Assembly (NCBI RefSeq): GCF_900115075.1
Contig: NZ_FOVG01000007.1
Coordinates: 62,001 to 126,000, forward strand
DNA length: 64,000 nt
Source: Candidatus Pantoea varia
Lineage (GTDB): Bacteria > Pseudomonadota > Gammaproteobacteria > Enterobacterales > Enterobacteriaceae
Direction of reading: 5' to 3'
Positions 9,611-17,739 of the stretch are shown here, one piece after another. Position 1 is the first letter of the stretch, and every line of letters starts with the position of its first letter. The position numbers and the translations under genes are program-made. Below the pieces are notes generated by a model. That model ran no database searches. It was not told the DNA's origin and was given only the letters and a program-made list of their open reading frames with translations.

Positions 9611-9638
9611 AAATAGGGATCCGTTGTCAGTTTTCAAG
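9611..9638 (-). promoter_or_regulatory. Sigma-32 heat-shock promoter
   Basis: On the minus strand CTTGAAA, 13 bases, CCCTATTT, against the consensus CTTGAAA-N13-CCCCATnT. It is directly upstream of the Hsp20 gene. Confidence 0.85.
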
Positions 9639-9716
9639 TCGGGAAATAAAAATTTTATTACCGTTATCTAACAGCCGGTTACCAGAGAAATAAATCTCTG
9701 GATAATAACGAAATCG

Positions 9717-9956
9717 CTATTTTTTGCTCTGAGGTGTCAGAACGAAATGGGGATGACGGCCAGCCAGTAATAACAGCAGCTCATATTCGCCCTGACTTAA
9801 TAATGTCGGGTTACCTGCGGCTTCTTTGGTCTGCCAGACTCTCAGGCTAAGGTCAAAACGCTCGGCAGCGCTCTGCTGTGACAGCCCGGCTGCAAGGCGA
9901 AGTTCACGCACGTTACTCTGGACAATCACAGGCGACTGGGGGGGACGATTAACCAA
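9717..9956 (-). CDS. 79-residue helix-turn-helix protein, copy 1
   Basis: A small probable DNA-binding protein. Residues about 15-45 (NVRELRLAAGLSQ, AAERFDLS, RVWQTKEA) fit an XRE-like helix-turn-helix, and a conserved second half reads LLSQGEYELLLLLAGRHPH. A TTG start at 9956 is supported by AAGGAG 7 bases upstream; no ATG is available in that part of the frame. A paralogue of the same length and about 70 per cent identical lies at 37993, beginning with ATG. Target genes are unknown; both copies sit beside GAF-type cyclic-di-GMP genes, so a regulatory link is possible but is inference. Confidence 0.8.
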   Translation of the reverse strand: MVNRPPQSPVIVQSNVRELRLAAGLSQQSAAERFDLSLRVWQTKEAAGNPTLLSQGEYELLLLLAGRHPHFVLTPQSKK

Positions 9957-10326
9957 ACAAAGACTCCTTCAACATGATGAAAATGCAAAAGCACAGCCCT
10001 TCGCGATCAATGAAAGCGAAGCGACCTGAAAGCAGCAAGGATGACAAGACCAGAGAATAATTGACTATTTTAAATAAATGTCAAATTTCAGGCTGAACAT
10101 TTATCCATAATTTCCTGTAAGCGAAGCGGCATATTTCTTCCTGACTGCGACTTTTTCTATTTCCTTAGAGTGCCTTATTCCTCCCGCCAGGAATTATCCT
10201 GTTATTTGCCTTAAGGATGATTCAGGGATTAATCCGCTACCTCAATGCTTCTTTCTTCATCAGGATAGATGTTTAGCCTGAGGCTGATGTTCAGGCTGCA
10301 TCTTTGAAACCAGAGGAGGATAATAA
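9957..10326. other. Gene-free region with a perfect inverted repeat
   Basis: No gene seen. AGCCTGA and TCAGGCT (10275-10281 and 10291-10297) form a perfect 7-bp inverted repeat with 9 bases between, 30 bp upstream of the next start codon. It may be an operator or an RNA hairpin in the leader. Confidence 0.5.
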
Positions 10327-10551
10327 ATGAAAAATCCTATCCAGCGCCGCTCGCCAGACGATCTGTCGCAGGTGGAAATTCGTGAACAGTGGCAAATCAC
10401 CTACTGGACTCAGGAATTGAGGACGACACAGGAAAGGCTGACGCGCGCCATCCGCGAGCGAGGCCCAACGACGGAACAGGTCCGTGACTGGCTGGAGCAA
10501 AACCCGCCGCCACGTCGTCCGACTCAAACCTCAAACGGCATAAAAGGTTAA
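10327..10551 (+). CDS. DUF3606-type small protein (74 aa)
   Basis: The pattern of a polar N terminus, an acidic short stretch, Q-x-T-Y-W-T-Q-E-L, a helix and V-R-D-W-L is that of the DUF3606 family, small soluble proteins of unknown function common in Proteobacteria. AGGAGG lies 9 bases before the ATG. The C terminus is Pro/Arg-rich (PPPRRPTQ) and probably disordered. It stands alone, with a gene-free stretch on each side, and may belong to the general stress set together with the CsbD and Hsp20 genes nearby. Confidence 0.8.
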   Translation: MKNPIQRRSPDDLSQVEIREQWQITYWTQELRTTQERLTRAIRERGPTTEQVRDWLEQNPPPRRPTQTSNGIKG

Positions 10552-11073
10552 CCTGATTGCTGACTGACGCGCTGGATAACCGCCAGCGTCGCGGTGGATG
10601 GGCCTGCATCAGCCAGGAGTGTGCTGACAGGTCATATCTGCCATTCTGCGCCACTTCCCGGCTTTTGCTTTGTGTTTTAGGCGGTTGCCACCCGGATTTA
10701 ACTGCAGTCTCGCTTCTCTCTCTGGCAGCAGACACGTTTCATGGCAATAACTGTCTTATAATTAACGTTAACGCTCATGAATAGTCCTTCATTCCCTGAC
10801 GAGAAATAAACATTAACTCTGCTGAAAATCTCCTGCTGCATATATAAAATGAACAGTTGTACATAATCGGACGCCTCTTCGATTAAATTTTCGAATCGTA
10901 AACACCCATTTTATGCGTTAAAGAAAATATTAAGAGACACCTGCCGCGCAGTCACTTATCATCAGCATGAAAATAAAAATCACACCATATTTCCTGCCGC
11001 CCGAATCACATTTCGCTCCGGACAGTTTTCTTTTTTTCGCTCCGTAATCAGACGGTGCGGGGGTTCTACACAC
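10552..11073. other. Gene-free region
   Basis: ORFs here lack ribosome sites and are on both strands over the same bases, so none is called. The right half (10780-11000) is AT-rich and should hold the promoter for the GAF-EAL gene at 11074. Confidence 0.5.
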
Positions 11074-12858
11074 ATGCTTAACAATCTCAACGGCGACAAC
11101 GAACGCCGAAGCCGCGCTTTACAGGCGCTGCGCGACCCGGATGAAAGCCGCGATGAAGTTCTGCGGAAGTTTGTCCGCTTAGCCAGTCAGGCCCTGGGTA
11201 TCCCGGGCAGCTTTATCTCGGTGCTGGATGATGAGTTTCAGACCGTACGCGCGTCACACAATTTTGATCTGCAACGCTCAACGCGCGCAGATTCACTCTG
11301 TCGTCACGTGGTTGACAGCGACAGCGCGGTTATCGTTCCTGATACCTATCATGATGCACGTTTTGTCACGCATCCTTTGATCACCGGCTCTCCCTTTATT
11401 CGCTTTTATGCCGGTGTGCCACTCAAAACCCGCGATGGTATTATTCTGGGCACGCTCTGTGTGACCGACACCCAGCCACAGGCATTTGCCAGTGATCAGG
11501 TGACGACACTGACGCTGCTCTCCACGCTGGTGATGTCATTCCTGGAAGCCTGGCATGCGGCAGGGTTCACCGATCCGGTCACCGGACTGCCTAACCGCCA
11601 GCGCCTGATACGGGATTTGCAGTATCTCGCCGTGGCCGGTGATACCACACCACGTCGTCTGGTTCTGATTGATTGCATCGATATGTCGCGGGCTTACGAA
11701 CTGGCACGCACCATGGGAATGACGCCGGTCGAGAGTCTGCTGAAAGATATGGCCACCCTGCTACCGCTTCGCCTGCGTCCGGCGGTTGGGGAGATGATCT
11801 ATACCGTGGCCACCGGCCGGTTTGCCATCCTGACACGGGCAGATAGCCGACTGAGTGCTGCCTGGGTAGCCGGGCGTCTGGAAGGGATCAGTGCAGACAT
11901 GGATGATGGTCTTTCGGTCGCACTCACTCCTCATACCGGTGAGGCTGACTTTGTTGCGGGCTGCATGCCAGCGTCTGAAATATTACGCCGTGCGGTAAGT
12001 GCACTTAATGATGCGGTCGGTCGCGGGCTGCCCTCTCAGCGTTTTGACGCCGAGGCAGAAACCCAGCGTTCAGAAGATTTCATGTTAATGACCGATCTTA
12101 AAAAGGCGCTACACGAGAACACCGGGCTTTATGTGGTTTACCAGCCGAAAATTTGCCTGCAAAGCGGTAAGCCGGTGGGTCTGGAAGCGCTTATCCGCTG
12201 GCGACATCCCAGCCGGGGCGAGCTCTCTCCTGGCGCCTTTATCCCGCTGGCCGAACAGACCGATCTTCTCTCTGTGCTCACTGCCTGGATTATCGATCAG
12301 GCGGTCGAACGCCTCAGCCGACTGCGTAACAATTGCATTCAGTTGCCGCTGACGATAAACGTCAGCGTACGCGACTTTGCGCGCGAAGGATTCGCTTCAG
12401 CGCTGGAAAACAAGATGGTTAAATCAAAGCTCCCGACCTCTCTGCTGGGAATTGAGTGTCTGGAGACCGAACGTATTCTTGAAAGCCCGACCGCCCTGCG
12501 CGGTCTGGAAATGCTCAGAGAGCGAGGCTTCACGATTTCACTCGATGATTTTGGCACCGGCTACAGCAATATCAGTTATCTGCGTCGTATGCCGCTGGAT
12601 GTGATTAAGCTGGACCGCTCTCTGATTAGTGAGCTTTCCTCAGATACCGCTTCACGCATCATTGCCCGCAGCATTATCGCCATGCTTAAAGAGCTGGACT
12701 ATACCGTGGTGGCAGAAGGAGTGGAGTGTCCGGATACCGTCTCATCACTGACAGAGTATGGCTGTGATCAGGCTCAGGGCTATTTCTATTCAAAGCCGCT
12801 GAACGAAGAAGCGTTGGATCACTGGCTTCACTGGAAGCTGCGGGGCGAATGTCATTAA
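11074..12858 (+). CDS. GAF - degenerate GGDEF - EAL phosphodiesterase, copy 1 (594 aa)
   Basis: A soluble cyclic-di-GMP signalling protein. A GAF domain covers about residues 25-155 (SFISVLDDE, CRHVVDS, FYAGVPL, GTLCVTD). The next 160 residues align with GGDEF (DPVTGLPNRQRL) but the active loop reads ATGRF, so no cyclase activity is expected. The EAL domain (about 350-590) is intact: EALIRWRHP, TINVS, ECLE, DDFGTGYS, IKLD, AEGVE and CDQAQGY. It should be a phosphodiesterase controlled by the GAF domain. The paralogue at 34081 has the same three-domain layout and the same degenerate loop. A weak G-rich ribosome site precedes the ATG. Confidence 0.92.
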   Translation: MLNNLNGDNERRSRALQALRDPDESRDEVLRKFVRLASQALGIPGSFISVLDDEFQTVRASHNFDLQRSTRADSLCRHVVDSDSAVIVPDTYHDARFVTHPLITGSPFIRFYAGVPLKTRDGIILGTLCVTDTQPQAFASDQVTTLTLLSTLVMSFLEAWHAAGFTDPVTGLPNRQRLIRDLQYLAVAGDTTPRRLVLIDCIDMSRAYELARTMGMTPVESLLKDMATLLPLRLRPAVGEMIYTVATGRFAILTRADSRLSAAWVAGRLEGISADMDDGLSVALTPHTGEADFVAGCMPASEILRRAVSALNDAVGRGLPSQRFDAEAETQRSEDFMLMTDLKKALHENTGLYVVYQPKICLQSGKPVGLEALIRWRHPSRGELSPGAFIPLAEQTDLLSVLTAWIIDQAVERLSRLRNNCIQLPLTINVSVRDFAREGFASALENKMVKSKLPTSLLGIECLETERILESPTALRGLEMLRERGFTISLDDFGTGYSNISYLRRMPLDVIKLDRSLISELSSDTASRIIARSIIAMLKELDYTVVAEGVECPDTVSSLTEYGCDQAQGYFYSKPLNEEALDHWLHWKLRGECH

Positions 12859-12867
12859 ACTGGCCTG

Positions 12868-12893
12868 AACGCGATCTGATACCAGATCGCGTT
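12868..12893 (+). terminator. Hairpin after the GAF-EAL gene
   Basis: A perfect 11-bp inverted repeat (AACGCGATCTG / CAGATCGCGTT) with a 4-base loop, 10 bases after the stop; the T run is short (TTTCTC). Confidence 0.7.
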
Positions 12894-13054
12894 TCTCACA
12901 TCTGGTCCTCCCGGGTAACCCATTCATGGGCATTCAAAATATTTGATTAACTTCAGCAAATATTAGCTATTTCAGTCCGGCATGATCGCGCCTATGATTC
13001 ATTCCATCGAGGCAAAACGCCTCTCCCTGAATAAATAAAGCTGAGGAATTGACC

Positions 13055-13261
13055 ATGAAAACCATCAAAACTTTCGTTGCTGTTACTGCACTACTGGTTT
13101 CTTTTGGTAGTTTTGCCGAGAGCATTACCGCTTCCGCTTCGACACTGGATGCTGCTGAAGCGAAAGTCGCGGCACAGGCCAAAGATGCGGGCGCATCCTA
13201 TAAAATCACCGGCGCACGTGTTGATAATCGTGCTTATGTCTCTGCTGAGCTGATTAAATAA
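13055..13261 (+). CDS. DUF1471 (YhcN/BhsA family) periplasmic protein (68 aa)
   Basis: A small secreted stress protein. A signal peptide (residues 1-21, ending SFA before ES) is followed by the compact DUF1471 domain: ASTLDAAEAKVAAQAKDAGA, then SYKITGARVDNRAYVSAELIK. Family members respond to acid, oxidative or metal stress and affect biofilm formation in E. coli. The ATG at 13055 follows GAGGA; the upstream TTG in frame lacks a site. It lies between two EAL-domain genes and ends at a strong terminator. Confidence 0.93.
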   Translation: MKTIKTFVAVTALLVSFGSFAESITASASTLDAAEAKVAAQAKDAGASYKITGARVDNRAYVSAELIK

Positions 13262-13283
13262 CGTTTTTCACTCTACTACGATG

Positions 13284-13309
13284 AGGCTGCCATTACGGCG
13301 GCCTTTTTT
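13284..13309 (+). terminator. Rho-independent terminator after the DUF1471 gene
   Basis: An 8-bp stem (AGGCTGCC / GGCGGCCT, one G-T pair), 5-base loop, then six T residues. Confidence 0.9.
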
Positions 13310-13497
13310 ATTATGCAGCAGGGATAATTTCATCCAGCCGGAATTAATTTAAAATCCTAAAACTATTCCGAGAATCAACCGCTTCGCTTACTGCCACCGG
13401 CTCTGGTGCAGTCTGTGCGACAGTGGATAAGTAGAGATGAAACATTTTTTGAACAATGTTAGCGTGTCCGCAACAATCATATAAAGCGGAGCTGCAC

Positions 13498-14685
13498 ATG
13501 CTGACCACCATAATATATCGCAGCCATATTTCAGATGACTTTCCCATCAAAACCCTGCCTGCGATGGTCGACAACGCCAGCAAAATTAATGCGGCTCACG
13601 ACGTTACCGGCATCCTGTTATTTAACGGTACCCATTTTTTTCAGCTGCTTGAAGGTCCGGAAGCGGGCATTCAGGCTGTCTATCAGCGAATCTGTGTGGA
13701 TCGGCGCCACCATAATGTGGTGGAACTGATGCGCGACTATGCACCTTATCGCCGCTTTGGTAATGCGGGTATGGAACTCTTCGACCTGCGTGAACACGAT
13801 CGTTCATCACTGCTTCAGGCAGTGCTGGATAAAGGAACGTCGAAATATCGCCTGACCTATGATGATCGGGCACTGCAATTCCTGCGCACGTTTGTCGAGT
13901 CCCGCGAGAAAGAGAACTACTACGAAGTTCTGCCGCCGGGCTACTGGGAGTTTATTTCTGAACACAATGATGTGCCGGACTCCCGTCCTGAAACTGAAGG
14001 CATCAGCTTCCGCCCGGTTGTGGATCCCCTTGCTCGTCAGGTTACCGCGATTGAAGCGACCACTCTGCGGCCCGCAGCCGCCCAAGAATCCCTGGGCGAT
14101 CAGCTTTATGTTAACGATCTGGAAACCGTGAAAAAGACGTTTGCCCACGCAGGCCTGGTGTGCCCGGACGGTATGACACTCTACGTTAGCCTGCTGCCGA
14201 TGGCGCTGGTGGTGGTGCCCGATGCCGTCGATCAAATTGTGTCTGCCATTCTGCAGGCAGGGCTGGTGCCTGAACAGGTCGTTATCGGCGTAAGTGAAAC
14301 CGCAGTCATTTCGCAGCTGGAAGCATTCTCTGAAGCGGTACGCATGCTTAAAGCGGTTGGAATCAGTCTGTCGATCGACAATTTTGGTGACGGCTCTGCA
14401 GGATTGTCATTGCTGACTCACATTCAGCCCGACCGCATTCGCATCGATGCCGGTATCACCCGCGACGTTCATCGCAGTGGGCCAAAGCAGGCGGTGGTGC
14501 AGGCGATTATCAAATGCTGCTCAGCGCTGGAAATCACCGTCATTGCGGCGGGGATCGTACAGGCAGAAGAGTGGATGTGGCTGGAGGCCGCAGGTATCAT
14601 CAATTTCCGGGGCACGCTGTTCGCCGCCGCAGGTCGTTACGAAGCGCAATCCGTCACCTGGCCGGAATACCGGGAGGCGATGTAA
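13498..14685 (+). CDS. BLUF-EAL protein with a fully degenerate EAL domain (395 aa)
   Basis: A paralogue of the protein at 7302. The BLUF domain is intact (Tyr7, Asn31, Gln49, GILLFNGTHFFQLLEG), so flavin binding and light sensing are expected. The EAL domain has lost every catalytic signature: EAL-I-R reads EATTLR, the Asn of SVNLLP is Ser, the Glu of VEVTE is Gly, DDFG is DNFG, the Lys of KVKID is Arg, AEGVE is AAGIV, and the last Gln is Arg. It should not hydrolyse cyclic di-GMP and may signal through protein contacts, as E. coli BluF does with the MerR-type repressor BluR. No MerR gene is present in the window. The ATG at 13498 follows GGAG. A terminator follows. Confidence 0.93.
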   Translation: MLTTIIYRSHISDDFPIKTLPAMVDNASKINAAHDVTGILLFNGTHFFQLLEGPEAGIQAVYQRICVDRRHHNVVELMRDYAPYRRFGNAGMELFDLREHDRSSLLQAVLDKGTSKYRLTYDDRALQFLRTFVESREKENYYEVLPPGYWEFISEHNDVPDSRPETEGISFRPVVDPLARQVTAIEATTLRPAAAQESLGDQLYVNDLETVKKTFAHAGLVCPDGMTLYVSLLPMALVVVPDAVDQIVSAILQAGLVPEQVVIGVSETAVISQLEAFSEAVRMLKAVGISLSIDNFGDGSAGLSLLTHIQPDRIRIDAGITRDVHRSGPKQAVVQAIIKCCSALEITVIAAGIVQAEEWMWLEAAGIINFRGTLFAAAGRYEAQSVTWPEYREAM

Positions 14686-14708
14686 CTCACGCTGTCCGAA
14701 GGGTGATT

Positions 14709-14739
14709 AAGCGGTACGCCAGAGTGCGGCCGCTTTTTT
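14709..14739 (+). terminator. Terminator after the degenerate BLUF-EAL gene
   Basis: A 6-bp outer stem (AAGCGG / CCGCTT) around a GC-rich loop, followed by six T residues. Confidence 0.6.
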
Positions 14740-14905
14740 CGCCGTTGCCTGGTCTGAAATTACAGAGCCGCAGCCCACCCAGACCACAACTTATTCCCCT
14801 CCCCCACCGTGTTCATCGCAACCCGGTATGATGATCAAAATCTGATGACTCTGCCTGGCAACAACTTTCTTCTGGCTCAGCGCATCCCTGTCGGCGTTTT
14901 TACGG

Positions 14906-15949
14906 TAACCACTATAGAGAGTAAATTTACCTGTTTAACTCCTGTCGAGAGCAGTTACGCGGTCACCGATTACCCCACAAAGTATCAATATGGGATAGAT
15001 ATCCACTATAGCGAGTAAATTGCGCTTTACATGCTGCCAGAAACCACTGTAGCGAGTAACAGAGGCAGATAACCTGGCTCAGCGGCCTTTACTGTTCCTG
15101 TTCTGATGAGTTTAACGGGTAAAAGCACGGCTAAATCGTGCAGCAACCACTATAGCGAGAAGGATTAGGAGGAGAACAGAGTTAGCTACTCCTGCAGCGC
15201 TCTTTGCAGGAGTAGCGTGGTTAAGCGGCCTGGTGATTAGCCTGTTCAACGGTTGATTCAGTAGGTCTGTCAGTCGCGGCCTCTCTGATAGCCAACCACT
15301 GTAGCGAGTAATCATTTACCTGTGTTCTGATTTGGTAATCTGGCTGAAATCAGGTTTTAAAAGACCTTAAATTGATAGTAAGCACTTACATTTAAATATC
15401 TGACTTCACGAAAAACACAGGAATGAAATGATGGCAACCGCTGTAGCGAGTAGATCTGGCTTTTCTGGTCTCACTTAGTAACCATTGTAGCGAGTACTTT
15501 TCCTTTATCCGCGTGATGATCTGAACATTAACTAACCGCATGAGCTATAAAACAACCTGATAACCACTGTAGCGTGTAGTTTTATCCGCTGCATAACAGG
15601 AAAGAGGCATCTTTAACCCAGATTGCAGGATGGATAACCACTGTAGCGAGTAAAACAGGCGCGTCGCTTTTTCTTCACATCCATCACCAGGGCTACTCGG
15701 TCCTGCCCTGAGCGGGTTTAAGGCCGTTAATGAAAATAGGGTAACCACTATAGCGAGTAAAATGAAAGGCTCTTTCTGGCGACTGCGCCCGGTAATGACC
15801 ACTGATGAGAGTGGGTAACCACTATAGCGAGTAAAGAGATGTCCAGAAGCGGTCAGGGCTGTCCATAGAGCTGAGGCCTGGCGCGACATCGAGGGAATAA
15901 CAGGGGACCTGAGCATTGCTGATCCGTAGATAACCACTGTAGCGAGTAG
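14906..15949 (+). repeat. Iteron array downstream of repA (about 12 copies)
   Basis: About twelve copies of a 17-19-base sequence, consensus AACCACTRTAGCGAGTAA, all in one orientation, at roughly 14906, 15002, 15042, 15144, 15293, 15434, 15480, 15562, 15634, 15742, 15815 and 15932; a degenerate one lies near 15796. Spacing is irregular (45-150 bases). They are binding sites for the RepA initiator, corresponding to the downstream repeat group of RepFIB replicons, and are expected to act in copy control and incompatibility. Confidence 0.92.
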
Positions 15950-15969
15950 CGTTACTCGCTACAGTGGTT
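15932..15969. repeat. Head-to-head iteron palindrome
   Basis: The last iteron of the downstream group is followed after 2-4 bases by a full inverted copy (ACTCGCTACAGTGGTT), giving a 38-base near-perfect palindrome about 85 bases beyond the repA stop codon. It is the only inverted pair among about 20 iterons. Confidence 0.85.
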
Positions 15970-16054
15970 GTTGAATATTCTCAGTTAAGGAGACAGATTT
16001 CTTAGCCAAAAAGAATATCTGCTGGATTGCCACAATGACTGCGCTGACAGGGCA

Positions 16055-17128
16055 TTACTGCTTCTTTTGCTTCCTGATTTTGTTGAGTAACTCTTTTTCC
16101 TCACGCGAAACCATGACCAGCTCACTGCTCTCCTCTTCTGTCACCAGATGAGACGGGCTGACGTCAATCATGCCAGGATCGAGTTCGAGATCGTCAAAAT
16201 CATCCATCTCATCATCGATCAGGCCTGATTGACTGAGCGGCAGTTCAGCCGGACGCAGCTTAGGATGGCGATAATGGACCCAGAAGTAGACCGATGAGCC
16301 GCGGCGGGTTTCGGTATAGTCCAGATATCCAATCTCTTTTAACTGCTCCATAGCCTTTCTGACGGTCGCATTCTGTGTAATCACGCGCGAGGTCAGGTTA
16401 AGTCTGGCGCGCAGACGCGCCATAGATATCGGCGCAGGCTTCGGCGGAAGACTCTCAATGAATGTGTAGAGCGCCTGAGCGGACTCCTTACGTGCCAGCT
16501 CATTGATGGCTTTAAGCTGCAGCAGAACCTTTCTATCGAACTGATACAGCTCAAAGATCTTGGGATCGGCCTGCAGCGTGACCGTGTCCTTTTTGATGCT
16601 GTATTTAGCGGACTGCACCAGGTGCGTCGTATAGTTCTCTCCGCCCTTGCTGGTAAACGTCAGGGTATTCGATGCAATACGGGTCAGAGACGCATCCAGA
16701 CGGCTCCTGAGCTTCGAGGAGAGCCTTGCTGAGGGTATGCCGCAGAGTTTGGCGAATTCGACGAATGAGAGCGTTACAGTGTCTCCCAGACACTCATGCG
16801 TTGCGAAGGCACGAATGATCCCCACCCAGGTTTTAAAATCATTATCCATATCCAGGCGGGCACCCAGAATCTTAATGTTGTCATAGCCTTCCGACCTGAC
16901 CAGGGATAACTGCTTCAGATCCTGCGTCACATCCATGGCATTCATCTGGTTCTTCTGACTGCGCGCTGTGGATTTAAGCGTAGGAACAAATAACCCAAGC
17001 CGCATCAGCGCGACCGGCTGCACGGTGTTGTTACTGTTGGGGGTAAGAGTAACAACTTCACCTGTACGTTTGTCTGTTTCGCTAAAAGCATCAGCTATGT
17101 TCAGGATATCTGGTTCTTTTCTTGGCAT
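16055..17128 (-). CDS. repA: RepFIB-type replication initiator (357 aa)
   Basis: The initiator protein that binds the iterons and opens the origin. The Rep_3/RepFIB-type fold with two winged-helix domains fits the sequence: [20 protein letters not shown] leads into the first domain (about 60-190), and the second holds [25 protein letters not shown] and a conserved YxWxxY-like strand ([10 protein letters not shown]). The acidic C-terminal tail ends in a Lys-rich stretch. The ATG at 17128 is chosen because the only upstream start (a GTG at 17191) lies inside an iteron. The iterons around its start suggest autoregulation. Iterons lie on both sides, the arrangement known for RepFIB plasmids. Confidence 0.93.
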   Translation of the reverse strand: MPRKEPDILNIADAFSETDKRTGEVVTLTPNSNNTVQPVALMRLGLFVPTLKSTARSQKNQMNAMDVTQDLKQLSLVRSEGYDNIKILGARLDMDNDFKTWVGIIRAFATHECLGDTVTLSFVEFAKLCGIPSARLSSKLRSRLDASLTRIASNTLTFTSKGGENYTTHLVQSAKYSIKKDTVTLQADPKIFELYQFDRKVLLQLKAINELARKESAQALYTFIESLPPKPAPISMARLRARLNLTSRVITQNATVRKAMEQLKEIGYLDYTETRRGSSVYFWVHYRHPKLRPAELPLSQSGLIDDEMDDFDDLELDPGMIDVSPSHLVTEEESSELVMVSREEKELLNKIRKQKKQ

Positions 17129-17163
17129 TAGTAAGATCCGTGATGTGAACAGGCGAGACCCGC

Positions 17164-17268
17164 TGTTACTCGATACAGTGGATACTATCACTCACTACAG
17201 CGGTTAATCTACTCACCATAGTGGTTATTTCTCTCGCTATAGTGGTTACTTTACTCGCTATAGTGGTT
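17164..17268 (-). repeat. Iteron cluster directly upstream of repA (5 copies)
   Basis: Five copies, 20-22 bases apart, in the orientation TTACTCGCTATAGTGGTT, opposite to the downstream group. The two nearest repA are diverged (TCGATACAGTGG, TCACTACAGCGG). They overlap the repA leader and are probably both origin and autorepression sites. Confidence 0.9.
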
Positions 17269-17299
17269 AGCGACCCTGTTTTAACGCAGGCACACCATG

Positions 17300-17380
17300 G
17301 CCTGGCGCTCGGTGGGGATCTTTCAGGAACTTATTAGGATCTTAAGTGGATCTGTTATTGGATCTATTCAGTGGATAACC
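17300..17380. promoter_or_regulatory. Origin module A: GATC cluster and DnaA-like box
   Basis: Four GATC sites within about 45 bases, spaced by AT-rich DNA, then AGTGGATAA near 17370 (one mismatch to the reverse DnaA box TGTGGATAA). Together with the adjoining iterons this is a typical opening region for a Rep/DnaA origin with Dam control. Confidence 0.7.
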
Positions 17381-17489
17381 GGCTAAAAATGCCAGCTAAA
17401 GAATCCCCCAGCTGCCCTGCCTTCTCCCAGGATCCCCCTCTTTCATCGCAATTAGTCAGTAAAAGCTCAGCCACTGAGTCTGCTCAGAG

Positions 17490-17498
17490 TTATTCACA
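17490..17498 (+). promoter_or_regulatory. DnaA-like box
   Basis: TTATTCACA, one mismatch to TTATCCACA, just left of the third iteron cluster. Confidence 0.5.
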
Positions 17499-17511
17499 CC
17501 CAAAAAGGCCG

Positions 17512-17616
17512 TTTACTCGCTACAGTGGTTGTTGGCTACTCGCCAGCGCGGTTGCTTTTCTCGCTACAGTGGTTGTTATACTCGCTATAGTGGTTATTCT
17601 TCTCGCTACAGTGGTT
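17512..17616 (-). repeat. Second upstream iteron cluster (5 copies)
   Basis: Four good copies (17512, 17558, 17579, 17600) and one diverged (about 17537), same orientation as the cluster next to repA and 21-22 bases apart. Confidence 0.9.
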
Positions 17617-17654
17617 ACGAACACCCTCTCAGGCCTTGTGTCACAAGGCTTCAG

Positions 17655-17735
17655 GCACCGTGGGGATCTGTTAAGGATCTCAATTTGATCTATTAAGGAT
17701 CGACCAATTGGATCTGACCTGTGGATAACGGGGAT
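17655..17735. promoter_or_regulatory. Origin module B: GATC cluster and perfect DnaA box
   Basis: Five GATC sites within about 52 bases followed by TGTGGATAA at 17720-17728 (a perfect DnaA box on the minus strand). The order iterons, GTGGGGATCT, GATC repeats, GTGGATAAC repeats that of module A. Confidence 0.75.
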
Positions 17736-17739
17736 AAAA

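Noticed and set aside
14809-15937. Several open frames of 60-130 codons running through the iteron array
   Set aside because: They consist of translated iterons and lack ribosome sites.
14906-17616. Repeats that might be taken for a CRISPR array
   Set aside because: The repeats are 17-19 bases with irregular spacers of 4-150 bases, occur in both orientations and flank repA; no cas genes are present. They are iterons.
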